Positions 57,763 through 64,000 of a DNA stretch of 64,000 bases are shown one piece after another. This DNA comes from Pseudoxanthomonas sp. z9 (GTDB lineage: Bacteria; Pseudomonadota; Gammaproteobacteria; Xanthomonadales; Xanthomonadaceae): NCBI RefSeq assembly GCF_006542425.1, contig NZ_VFID01000004.1, positions 124,001 through 188,000 on the forward strand. The letters run 5' to 3'. A program made the position numbers and the translations under genes. Under the pieces are notes generated by a model. That model was not told the DNA's origin. It did not search any database and was given only the letters and a program-made list of their open reading frames with translations. The stretch's first letter is position 1, and every line of letters begins with the position of its first letter.

Positions 57763-57987
57763 TCAATGCCGATCCGCAGGCAAATAAACCAACTCGCCAA
57801 GAACCCCGTCCACCTCGTCGGCCATCCGCTCGAACTGCGACATCAACACCTCATCCGGAATCTTGAGCAGGGCCGCCGCCTCGCGGAACTGATCGGACCC
57901 GGACAACTGCCGGAACGTATCGCGCATCTGCACGAGCTGCGCGTGGGCTTCCTCGCTGATGATGTAGGCACTGTGGGAATGGGACAT
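57763..57987 (-). CDS. Small XAC0095-like protein, paralogue 1
   Basis: A 74-residue protein starting MSHSHSAYIISEEAHAQLVQMRD. ATG 57987 has an AGGAGG Shine-Dalgarno 5 bases away. It resembles the small XAC0095-type proteins of xanthomonads (a judgment from memory) and is paralogous to the next gene: the shared S-E-E-x4-L-V-Q-x-R-D block and a later M-A-D. The fold looks all-alpha and the function is unknown. A leader of over 200 bases precedes it, containing a strong hairpin and a sequence element shared with its paralogue. Confidence 0.75.
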   Translation of the reverse strand: MSHSHSAYIISEEAHAQLVQMRDTFRQLSGSDQFREAAALLKIPDEVLMSQFERMADEVDGVLGELVYLPADRH

Positions 57988-58199
57988 ATCGCCTCCTGTT
58001 CTGTGGACCGCCGTGACCGGCGCACGGCATGTGCGCCGGGATGTCGGGAGGTCGAAAAACCGCACACACAGAACGGCGGACCTGTTCCCCGCAAGCGGGT
58101 CTTGTATTCGGTCCACTCCCGACGCGGAAACGCATCGGCCCAAGCCCGCAGGCGAGGAAGTCCACCGGCGAACCCGCCCTGGACCCAGGCTGTGTGTGA

Positions 58200-58215
58200 G
58201 GAGTTTCGACACTCC
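58200..58215. promoter_or_regulatory. Shared 16-base palindromic element, copy 1
   Basis: GGAGTTTCGACACTCC, with GGAG/CTCC ends around TCGA. It lies 213 bases upstream of paralogue 1 and recurs with one change at 58681-58696. Confidence 0.45.
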
Positions 58216-58340
58216 TTGGTCAGCGATTCTTGTCGGGACCAGGTGCAAGCTCAACTAACATTGGCGGTTTGGAGGTGGAAGGACAAAGCCTGCAAACCCG
58301 GATGTCCGTGGCTCCTGAAAAGCGGTCATTCGACATCGGC

Positions 58341-58371
58341 GCAAACAAAAGACCCGCCTTCACAGGCGGGC
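58341..58371 (-). terminator. Rho-independent terminator of paralogue 2
   Basis: A 7-bp stem CCCGCCT/AGGCGGG with a four-base loop, followed on the minus strand by TCTTTTGTTTGC. It lies 10 bases past the stop of the gene at 58381-58623. Confidence 0.85.
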
Positions 58372-58380
58372 CTTCGGACG

Positions 58381-58623
58381 TCACTTGTCCCGCAGGGACA
58401 TCCACCGCATTCGCCGGAGCACCCGGCCCAGATCATCGGACATGCCGGCAAAACAATCGGCCATCGCCTGCAACTTTATCGGCAGCCTCATGTGTTCGTC
58501 CTGCGGATTGCGCGGACTGCTGACGTCCGACATCAGCCGAAGCTGATCCCTCAGTTGCACCAATCGGAGCTGGTGCTCTTCACTCACCCAGTAACCCATG
58601 CTTGTATGGGACTTGCGGCTCAT
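58381..58623 (-). CDS. Small XAC0095-like protein, paralogue 2
   Basis: An 80-residue protein (MSRKSHTSMGYWVSEEHQLRLVQLRDQLRLM...). Start 58623 is preceded by AAGGAAG. The S-E-E-x4-L-V-Q-x-R-D core is shared with paralogue 1, but the C-terminal half is more basic (RVLRRMRWMSLRDK). The leader contains a hairpin with a T run ending just before the ribosome site, which would terminate or attenuate transcription. Function unknown; no signal peptide or membrane segment. Confidence 0.75.
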   Translation of the reverse strand: MSRKSHTSMGYWVSEEHQLRLVQLRDQLRLMSDVSSPRNPQDEHMRLPIKLQAMADCFAGMSDDLGRVLRRMRWMSLRDK

Positions 58624-58637
58624 TGCATTGCTTCCTT

Positions 58638-58666
58638 GAAAAAGCCGCCGGATTTCGGTGGCGGCT
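58638..58666 (-). promoter_or_regulatory. Terminator-like hairpin in the leader of paralogue 2 (candidate attenuator)
   Basis: An AGCCGCC/GGCGGCT stem with a ten-base loop is followed on the minus strand by TTTTC and then immediately by AAGGAAG, the ribosome site. A terminator 15 bases before the start codon implies that expression requires antitermination or refolding. The rest of the gap up to the tRNA-Thr terminator is unassigned apart from the element at 58681-58696. Confidence 0.5.
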
Positions 58667-58680
58667 TGCCGCTGTCTATC

Positions 58681-58696
58681 GGAGTTTCGACGCTCC
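58681..58696. promoter_or_regulatory. Shared 16-base palindromic element, copy 2
   Basis: GGAGTTTCGACGCTCC, identical to copy 1 in 15 of 16 bases. It lies 58 bases upstream of paralogue 2, on the far side of the candidate attenuator. Confidence 0.45.
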
Positions 58697-58840
58697 AGGC
58701 CGGAAGTCTGCTCATGCCGGCAAAACCATTCAACCGGCTTTCCGGCCTGGATTGCGACTCAACAACGAATGCAAATGCATGCGGACAGAAGCCGCACGTC
58801 CCCTGTTTCCTGGTGAGCCATACGCGGTTTGCCCGGCCCG

Positions 58841-58873
58841 GAAAAACAAAAACCCCGCCGAAGCGGGGCTTTT
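58841..58873 (-). terminator. Rho-independent terminator of tRNA-Thr
   Basis: A GC stem (CCCCGC/GCGGGG, 58853-58868) is followed on the minus strand by TTTTTGTTTTTC. It lies 9 bases downstream of the tRNA 3' end. Confidence 0.85.
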
Positions 58874-58881
58874 GCCTGGAC

Positions 58882-58957
58882 TGGTGCCGGAAATAGGAAT
58901 CGAACCTACGACCTACGCATTACGAATGCGCCGCTCTACCAACTGAGCTATTCCGGC
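58882..58957 (-). tRNA. tRNA-Thr (anticodon CGT)
   Basis: A 76-base cloverleaf: acceptor GCCGGAA/TTCCGGC, D-arm GCTCAGTTGGTAGAGC, anticodon loop TTCGTAA (CGT), T-arm GGTTCGATTCC and encoded CCA. It reads ACG codons. No integrase or phage gene adjoins it. Confidence 0.97.
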
Positions 58958-59213
58958 GGAACCGCAAATTCTAGGGGGCCGCCTGAATCCGGTCAATTGA
59001 CCTTGCACAAGTGCTTGATGCCAAAGGATTCCAGCATCAAATGGCCTGCACGAACGTGGTCCTGGTAAGGGCCCAGCTTGGCCGTGCCGACGTCGCCAGG
59101 CCCGTCCGTGTGAGCGGACCACAGCCGACATTCGGTTCGACGCACTCACGACGCACGAAGACTACGGGGATGCCTGGGGCATCCCCGCGACAAACACCTT
59201 CAGGCAGTGCGAC

Positions 59214-60218
59214 TCAAAGCCCGCAAGGCGACGGCAGCACCGGGTTCTGTTCCTTCACGTTGTCGATGTGCGCCACTTTCTTGCCGCGCAGGCCGGCGAC
59301 CTGGGCTTCCACCTCGGCGGTGGACAGGGCGACGCCTTCTTGGAAGAATACCCAGTCGATGTCTTCCTGGTACTCGCGCATTTCCGGGGAGTCGACCGGG
59401 CCCAGCGAGCCGTCCGCGCCCTTGGGCATGAACCACAGGTTGAAGTTGATCGACATGAAGTCTTCCGGGTACACGGCGCTGCTGTGCTCGGAGAACAGTT
59501 GGCCGTCGACGTAATAGGTGACCTTGTTGTCGGCGACGGTCAGCACCAGCGTGCGCCAGCCGGCGTAGCTGCCTTCCTTGCGGGAGAACTCGTTCACCTT
59601 GGTCCAGGGTTCGAGCTGGAAGGTTTCCCAGGTGGTGGTCCACATCGCCGGCTTGGTGTTTTCGCCCCAGCCGCCGTTGGGCAGGTATTCGAAGTCGGTT
59701 TCGCTGTAGTCCTTGTCCATCGGCGCCTTCAGCGGGCTGATGGCATAGAAGGTCTGGATGACTTCATCGCCGTCCGGGCCGTAGCTCGGTTCGTCGCGGA
59801 AGAAGATGCGCGCGGCGTAGGTGCCTTCGCGGTACTTGCGGGAATGGCAGAACTGGGTCTGGCGGGTTTTTTCGGGCGTGCCGTTGGTGATCGAGCTCAT
59901 CCGGACGGCGCCGCCTTCTGTTTCCGGAATGTCCGCATGGAACGTCAGGCCATCGCCCGACCAGGTCGCGCCCTTGATACCGGGATGGCCGGTTTCTGTC
60001 CGGACTTTCCAGCCATTTTTCTGGAACGCCGCGAAATCCGGATAGCTGAAATCATCGAAGAAAACCGGTGCCGTGGTGGGTGCCGTGGCAGGCGCGTCGG
60101 CCTTGGCTTCCGCAGGTGCGTTTGCCTGCTCCGTGGCTGTTTCGGTTTTTGAATCGCAGCCGACAACGGCGAGCGATGCAGCGAGCAGGCTTACGACGAA
60201 AATACGATTCCGCGCCAT
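59214..60218 (-). CDS. Glycoside hydrolase family 16-like lipoprotein
   Basis: A 334-residue predicted lipoprotein: MARNRIFVVSLLAASLAVVGC with lipobox VVGC, then an Ala/Thr/Pro linker (residues 30-50). The mature beta-sandwich has FFDDFSYPDF, YAARIFFRDE and the catalytic signature E-T-D-F-E (the E-x-D-x-E motif of GH16), followed by YYVDGQLFSE. GH16 enzymes cleave beta-1,3/1,4-glucans, agarose or related polymers. The enzyme would act at the envelope. A LacI-type operator overlaps its -35 element, so induction by a sugar is likely. Confidence 0.85.
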   Translation of the reverse strand: MARNRIFVVSLLAASLAVVGCDSKTETATEQANAPAEAKADAPATAPTTAPVFFDDFSYPDFAAFQKNGWKVRTETGHPGIKGATWSGDGLTFHADIPETEGGAVRMSSITNGTPEKTRQTQFCHSRKYREGTYAARIFFRDEPSYGPDGDEVIQTFYAISPLKAPMDKDYSETDFEYLPNGGWGENTKPAMWTTTWETFQLEPWTKVNEFSRKEGSYAGWRTLVLTVADNKVTYYVDGQLFSEHSSAVYPEDFMSINFNLWFMPKGADGSLGPVDSPEMREYQEDIDWVFFQEGVALSTAEVEAQVAGLRGKKVAHIDNVKEQNPVLPSPCGL

Positions 60219-60265
60219 GTTCCTTTCCCTCTCCTGGATGATTCTTGATGGATTGAAGGGGGCGA

Positions 60266-60294
60266 ATCTGGCGCATTGCAGACAACGTTGTCAA
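60266..60294 (-). promoter_or_regulatory. Promoter of the GH16 gene
   Basis: TTGACA (perfect -35, 60294-60289), 17-base spacer and CCAGAT (weak -10, 60271-60266). The transcript start would be about 40 bases before the ATG at 60218. The operator at 60280-60293 overlaps the -35. Confidence 0.5.
60280..60293. promoter_or_regulatory. LacI-family operator upstream of GH16
   Basis: GACAACGTTGTC is a perfect 12-base palindrome; on the minus strand it reads TGACAACGTTGTCT. It has the central CG dyad of LacI/GalR operators and resembles the AATGACA-CG-TGTCATT boxes of xanthomonad sugar regulators. It covers the promoter. Confidence 0.65.
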
Positions 60295-60629
60295 ATGATC
60301 GGTGCGGGCTTGCATGCGGTGTCGGAAGCAATGCTTTCTTGTGGAATCACATCTGACACGATCCAAAATTCCGCTCTGGATCCATCACGTGCAGATCAAC
60401 TTCGCAGTCCGGATTCGCTTGTTTCCCGAATTGTCCATTCGATGGAAACGGAATGACTCATCTTGTCGCCAATGAGCGTATTCACCTGACTTCCGAGACA
60501 AGCGACAGGCCAAGGCAGGAACCGTGCAGGACGCTCTACCGATGGCAGACGTTGTTGATGCTGGTTCCCGACGAAGGGAGCCTTGGCAGACATGCATCGA
60601 CTACGAGTGATGGGAAGGGTTTGCTGAAA

Positions 60630-60736
60630 GCGCCCCCATCCCAGCCTTCCCCCGCAGGCGGGGGAAGGGGCAAAAGCTCGCGGCGGCACGCATACGGCCC
60701 CCTCCCCTGCCCGCGGGGGAGGGTTGGGGTGGGGGC
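60630..60736. repeat. GC-rich hairpin repeat (CCCCCATCC...CCTTCCCCCGC family)
   Basis: Two halves form an inverted arrangement: CGCCCCCATCCCAGCC at the left and GGTTGGGGTGGGGGC at the right. Each half carries its own G/C hairpin (for example 60645-60668). A related single copy lies at 63328-63379. It lies upstream of the small membrane gene pair. Confidence 0.75.
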
Positions 60737-60786
60737 AATCGGAACAATCGGCTGACGGGTACGATCCTTCCCTGGCATACGGAATC

Positions 60787-61119
60787 ATGCCCGTGACGAA
60801 CAATCCCTATGCCCCACCTCAATCCACCGAGCAGTCTCGCCGGGAGACGGACTGGCGCAGCACGCTACTGGCGCCTTTCCTGTCTTCGATGATCCTGGTG
60901 CCTGCCGGCCTGGCACTGATAGGTGCGCTGAGACGGATACCCGACCTGTTCACCCGTCCGGATTTCCTGCTGCCCCTCATCGCGGGATCCGCCGTGGCGG
61001 CGACCGTACTGCGTTGCTACCGCAGCGCCAATGGCCTGACCCGCACATTTCTGGCGCCGCCCATCGGCTTCGCCGTGTACTTCATAATCGTGGTCATCCT
61101 GCGCCTGGCATCCACCTGA
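60787..61119 (+). CDS. Small membrane protein of unknown function
   Basis: A 110-residue protein with a soluble N-terminal 28 residues (NPYAPPQSTEQSRRETDW) and about three hydrophobic segments: LLAPFLSSMILVPAGLALIGAL, LLPLIAGSAVAATVL and PPIGFAVYFIIVVILRL. The N-P-Y-x-P-P start resembles the proline-rich heads of small xanthomonad membrane proteins. It is followed 17 bases later by another membrane protein gene. Function is unknown. ATG 60787 was chosen from the start of plausible sequence. Confidence 0.6.
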   Translation: MPVTNNPYAPPQSTEQSRRETDWRSTLLAPFLSSMILVPAGLALIGALRRIPDLFTRPDFLLPLIAGSAVAATVLRCYRSANGLTRTFLAPPIGFAVYFIIVVILRLAST

Positions 61120-61136
61120 AAAAAGGACACCGATAC

Positions 61137-61547
61137 GTGAGCACGCAACCCACACTGATGCGCAGGCTGGGCCTGGGTCGCATGTCGACCGGCGAATATC
61201 AGGCCAACCTCAACGGATTGAACATGTTCTTCGGCGCGGTGCTCGGGCTGGTGCTGACCGGCACGGAAAAGCTGGACGCGTGGCAGTTCGGCGTCCTACT
61301 GTTCTGCCTGGCCGGGAACGTCATCACGATCCTGTTCATTTCATCGAGCCGGAATCGGGTGAGCTACGCGGTTTTCGCGCTCGTCAACGCGCTGCTTTTC
61401 CCCTACGTGATGGGTTTTCTCCTGCGGGCACCCGATCTGGTGCCGGACAAGATCCAGCCGACCCTGCTGGTCTGGACGGTGATGACCATCGTCGTGGAAT
61501 TCTGGGCGCGGCAGAAGGAACCGGAAGCGACCGCGCAGGAAAACTGA
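61137..61547 (+). CDS. Small membrane protein of unknown function
   Basis: A 136-residue protein from GTG 61137, with AAAAGGA upstream. The N-terminal 25 residues (MSTQPTLMRRLGLGRMSTGEYQANLNGLN) are soluble. Four hydrophobic segments follow (FFGAVLGLVLTG, FGVLLFCLAGNVITILFI, YAVFALVNALLFPYVMGFLL, IQPTLLVWTVMTIVVEF). No family recognised. It is co-transcribed with the preceding gene, so the two proteins may form a complex. It is convergent with ispH. Confidence 0.65.
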   Translation: MSTQPTLMRRLGLGRMSTGEYQANLNGLNMFFGAVLGLVLTGTEKLDAWQFGVLLFCLAGNVITILFISSSRNRVSYAVFALVNALLFPYVMGFLLRAPDLVPDKIQPTLLVWTVMTIVVEFWARQKEPEATAQEN

Positions 61548-61556
61548 GCGGCGCGC

Positions 61557-62507
61557 TCAGCTGACCAGTTGCAGCCGCAATTCCTTCGGCAGGGCGAACA
61601 CCATATTTTCCGGTTCGCCGTCGAGTTCGCCGATGCTGGCGGCGCCCAGATCGCGCAGGCGCTGGATGACGCCATCGATGAGGATGTCCGGTGCGGAGGC
61701 GCCGGCGGTCACGCCGATGCGCTGCTTGCCCTGCACCCAGGCCGGATTGATTTCGTGGGCGCCGTCGATCAGGTACGACTCCACGCCATCGCGCTCGGCC
61801 AGCTCGCGCAGGCGGTTGGAGTTGGAGCTGTTCGGCGAGCCGACCACCAGCACCAGATCGCACTGCCTGGCCAGATCGCGTACGGCGTCCTGGCGGTTCT
61901 GGGTGGCGTAGCAGATGTCGTCGTTCTTCGGGCCCTGGATGGCCGGGAAGCGCGCCTGCAGGGCCTGGATGATGCCGATGGTGTCGTCCACCGACAGCGT
62001 GGTCTGGGTGGTGTAGAACAGGTTGCCGGGCTGGCCGACTTCCAGTTGCGCGACATCGTCGATGTCTTCGACCAGATAGATACGGCCGGTGCTGCCCTCG
62101 CGGTTCCACTGGCCCATGGTGCCTTCCACCTCGGGGTGGCCGGCGTGGCCGATCAGCACCACGTCGCGACCGGCGCGGCAATGGCGGGCCACTTCCAGGT
62201 GGACCTTGGTCACCAGCGGACAGGTCGCATCGAACACCTTCAAGCCGCGGCGATCGGCTTCGGCGCGGACCGCCTGGGAGACGCCGTGCGCGCTGAAGAT
62301 GACGGTGGCGTTGTCCGGCACTTCGTCCAGTTCCTCCACGAACACCGCGCCACGGTTGCGCAGGTCGTCGACGACGAAGCGGTTGTGCACGACTTCGTGG
62401 CGCACGTAGATCGGCGCACCGAGGGTCTCGATGGCGCGCTTGACGATTTCAATGGCGCGGTCGACGCCGGCGCAGAAGCCGCGGGGGTTGGCGAGCAGGA
62501 CATCCAT
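61557..62507 (-). CDS. ispH: 4-hydroxy-3-methylbut-2-enyl diphosphate reductase IspH
   Basis: A 316-residue iron-sulfur enzyme, the last step of the MEP pathway. Three conserved cysteines are in [22 protein letters not shown] and [11 protein letters not shown], and [13 protein letters not shown] and HEINPAW are also family motifs. It makes IPP and DMAPP. ATG 62507 ([12 protein letters not shown]) was chosen by homology; the Shine-Dalgarno is weak. lspA lies 80 bases upstream on the same strand, the usual ileS-lspA-ispH order. Confidence 0.97.
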   Translation of the reverse strand: MDVLLANPRGFCAGVDRAIEIVKRAIETLGAPIYVRHEVVHNRFVVDDLRNRGAVFVEELDEVPDNATVIFSAHGVSQAVRAEADRRGLKVFDATCPLVTKVHLEVARHCRAGRDVVLIGHAGHPEVEGTMGQWNREGSTGRIYLVEDIDDVAQLEVGQPGNLFYTTQTTLSVDDTIGIIQALQARFPAIQGPKNDDICYATQNRQDAVRDLARQCDLVLVVGSPNSSNSNRLRELAERDGVESYLIDGAHEINPAWVQGKQRIGVTAGASAPDILIDGVIQRLRDLGAASIGELDGEPENMVFALPKELRLQLVS

Positions 62508-62587
62508 GGCGGCGATTTTACCGGAGCCGGCGACGGGAACGGTGAATCGGCGCTTCCGGCCCGGAATCCCCTTCACCCGGCCCTGGC

Positions 62588-63097
62588 TCAAGCCTTGGCC
62601 GGCTTGTTGCGCTTGCCTTCGAACAGGCCGAACAGGGCGATGCCGATGGCGCCGGCGACGATCGCCGAATCGGCGAGGTTGAACGCCGGCCAGTAATGGT
62701 CGCGCCAGTACCATTGGACGAAGTCGATGACGTGCCCGTGGATGAGGCGGTCCACCACGTTGCCCAGCGCGCCGCCGATCACCAGTGAATACGGCAGCGC
62801 CTGGCGCCAGTCACCGCGCGGGGTGCGGCCCAGCCAGAAGGTCAGCAGGCCGCAGATGCCGATGGCGAGGGCGGTGAAGAACCAGATCTGCCAGCCGCCG
62901 GCGCCGCTGAGGAAGCTGAACGCCGCGCCGGTGTTGTAGGTGCGGAACCAGTTCCAGAAGCCTTCGATGACCGGCACGGCGGTGTACTCCGGCAACGAGG
63001 CCAGCACCCAGGCCTTGGTCCACTGGTCCAGGCCGATGATGACGGCCGAGAGCAGCAGCCAGATCAGGGCGTTGGGTTTGACGGCGGTTTGGCTCAT
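62588..63097 (-). CDS. lspA: Lipoprotein signal peptidase (signal peptidase II)
   Basis: A 169-residue inner-membrane aspartyl protease with four membrane helices. Catalytic aspartates are in [19 protein letters not shown] and FNLADSAI, and DQWTKAW and [10 protein letters not shown] are conserved. It cleaves prolipoproteins; the several lipoproteins in this window depend on it. It lies between ileS and ispH, the conserved order. Confidence 0.97.
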   Translation of the reverse strand: MSQTAVKPNALIWLLLSAVIIGLDQWTKAWVLASLPEYTAVPVIEGFWNWFRTYNTGAAFSFLSGAGGWQIWFFTALAIGICGLLTFWLGRTPRGDWRQALPYSLVIGGALGNVVDRLIHGHVIDFVQWYWRDHYWPAFNLADSAIVAGAIGIALFGLFEGKRNKPAKA

Positions 63098-63327
63098 GGG
63101 TCGGGGTCGCGGTTTCTGGAGGATGTTCTGAAGGGTGAGTATGCCGGGTAAGCCGTTCGGTGATGGCGCCCGGTGTCCTTCTACGGGGTATTTGGACGAA
63201 GGATCGAAGGCGTCGGGCCGGGCCTATCGGGGAGGCATTCTGGGAAGGGGTGGCTGGAGGGGGGCTGACTCGTGGACTTGGGTGGGCGGTTCCGGGGTTC
63301 CGGGTGGGGACTTCGGAATCACCGCGC

Positions 63328-63379
63328 TGCCCCCATCCGGCGCTGCGCGCCCCCTTCCCCCGCTGGGCGGGGGAAGGGG
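63328..63379. repeat. GC-rich hairpin repeat between ileS and lspA
   Basis: Begins GCCCCCATCC and ends in a 13-bp perfect hairpin CCCCTTCCCCCGC/GCGGGGGAAGGGG (63351-63379) with a TGG loop, 5 bases past the ileS stop. Same family as the element at 60630-60736. The rest of the 287-base gap (63098-63327) holds nothing recognisable. Confidence 0.75.
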
Positions 63380-63384
63380 TTTGG

Positions 63385-64000
63385 TCAGAACCAACGGCGG
63401 TCTTCGCCGGGGCCGTCGACGTTGCTGGCGCAGCGGCCGCACAGTTCCGGATGGGCCGGGTTGGCGCCGATGTCGGCGCGGTGGTGCCAGCAGCGCACGC
63501 ACTTGGCCTTGTCGGTCGGCTGGGCGAGCACGAACACCTCGTCCGCCTCCACCACGCCGACGCTGACGTCGCCGCTGATGAGGAAGAAGCGCAGCTCCTC
63601 GGCCAGCGGCTGCCACTTGGCGGCGAGCGCGGCGTTCACCGACACCGCGATCTCCGCTTCCAGCGCCGCGCCGATCTGGCCGTTGGCGCGCATCGGCTCC
63701 AGCACCTTGGCGACCTGTTCGCGCAGGGCCAGCAACTGGTCAAAATCGGCGGCCGTCAGGGTGGCGTCCGCCGGCAGCGGCGCCAGGCCGTCGTACCACG
63801 TCGCGAACAGCACGTTGCCGGCGTGCTCGCCGGGCAGGTAGCCCCACATCTCGTCGGCGGTGAAGCTGAGCACCGGCGCGATCCAGCGCACGAACGCCTC
63901 GGCGATGCGGTACATCGCACTCTGCGCCGAACGACGGCCGCGCGAGTCCTCGCGCATCGTGTACAGGCGGTCCTTGGTGACGTCCAGGTACAGCGAGCCC
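63385..64000 (-). CDS. ileS: Isoleucyl-tRNA synthetase, C-terminal part (5' end outside window)
   Basis: The frame runs off the right edge. It encodes the anticodon-binding domain and the C-terminal zinc ribbon: [21 protein letters not shown] and [11 protein letters not shown]...[10 protein letters not shown] (CxxC pairs). The entering sequence reads [15 protein letters not shown], a conserved IleS block, which continues the frame past the internal ATG at 63957. About 205 residues of the roughly 940 expected are present. It heads the ileS-lspA-ispH group. Confidence 0.95.
   Translation of the reverse strand, partial: GSLYLDVTKDRLYTMREDSRGRRSAQSAMYRIAEAFVRWIAPVLSFTADEMWGYLPGEHAGNVLFATWYDGLAPLPADATLTAADFDQLLALREQVAKVLEPMRANGQIGAALEAEIAVSVNAALAAKWQPLAEELRFFLISGDVSVGVVEADEVFVLAQPTDKAKCVRCWHHRADIGANPAHPELCGRCASNVDGPGEDRRWF

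Larger units (their letters stand above)
57988..58380. other. 393-base leader/intergenic region of paralogue 1
   Basis: Contains a 9-bp perfect hairpin at 58017-58039 (CCGGCGCAC/GTGCGCCGG), the shared 16-base element at 58200-58215, and the terminator of paralogue 2 at 58341-58371. A GCAAGCGGGTC stretch near 58090 and the remaining sequence are unassigned. No other gene could be supported. Confidence 0.5.
60219..60786. other. 568-base intergenic region (GH16 promoter plus repeat)
   Basis: It holds the GH16 promoter and operator (60266-60294), a CT-rich ribosome-site complement next to the GH16 start, and a GC-rich hairpin repeat at 60630-60736. The open frames through the repeat (for example 60453-60755) encode repeat-derived P/G/R-rich sequence and are not supported as genes. 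Confidence 0.5.

Noticed and set aside
60453..60755. Open frame of 100 codons upstream of the membrane gene pair
   Set aside because: It runs through the hairpin repeat and its C-terminal half is repeat-encoded P/G/R-rich sequence without ribosome site.
63135..63566. Plus-strand frame between lspA and ileS
   Set aside because: It overlaps the repeat and the ileS 3' end and is Gly/Arg-rich without motifs.

Overview
The window looks like a chromosomal segment of a GC-rich gammaproteobacterium of the Xanthomonadaceae/Lysobacteraceae type (Lysobacter, Luteimonas, Pseudoxanthomonas or a relative; the genus cannot be fixed from the sequence alone). The evidence is the lexA-recA-recX-alaS-csrA-tRNA-Ser order, a LexA palindrome of the xanthomonad TTAG...CTAA kind, two small XAC0095-like proteins, and strongly GC-biased third codon positions that create many long false antisense frames.

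Region 1 (1-24.4 kb) is a surface or exopolysaccharide locus. It holds an initiating polyprenyl-phosphate sugar transferase, a Wzx-type flippase, three glycosyltransferases, two methyltransferases, an O-acyltransferase, a polysaccharide deacetylase, a Gfo/Idh-SDR fusion, a glutamine-dependent amidotransferase (AsnB type) and four GNAT/FemAB-fold proteins. A cassette of carrier protein, AMP-ligase, NadE-like protein and GNAT lies at 15.2-19.0 kb. A secreted beta-helix protein and a PQQ-type sugar dehydrogenase lipoprotein are interleaved. Strands alternate every one to four genes, so the locus is a mosaic of short transcription units. One unit, the FemAB pair, is preceded by a near-perfect sigma-54 -24/-12 promoter. 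No exosortase, chain-length or export gene is visible here; they may lie to the left.

Region 2 (24.6-35.6 kb) starts with tRNA-Arg, followed by a BlaI/BlaR1-type repressor and metalloprotease pair with two clear operators. Then come tRNA-Ser, csrA, alaS, recX, recA and lexA on the minus strand, an ABC1/UbiB-family protein and a PncC/CinA-type amidohydrolase.

Region 3 (35.6-45.6 kb) has a TonB-dependent receptor, mutS, katG, a YidB-like protein, hslR and a small lipoprotein. Region 4 (45.6-53.9 kb) is core housekeeping: rpsP-rimM-trmD-rplS, a class IV aminotransferase, ffh divergent from a ypjD-like gene, an S41-type protease homologue and radA.

Region 5 (54-64 kb) mixes accessory and core genes: an AraC/GyrI-like regulator, an M61 protease, a zinc-ribbon protein, two paralogous small proteins with structured leaders, tRNA-Thr, a GH16 lipoprotein behind a LacI-type operator, two small membrane proteins, then ispH, lspA and the 3' part of ileS. 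Several families of hairpin-forming interspersed repeats lie between these genes; one family shows compensatory base changes between copies.

The most unusual features are the carrier protein/ligase/NadE-like/GNAT cassette with its sigma-54-preceded FemAB pair, the heptad-repeat sensor tail of the BlaR1-like protein, and the paired small genes with shared leader elements.
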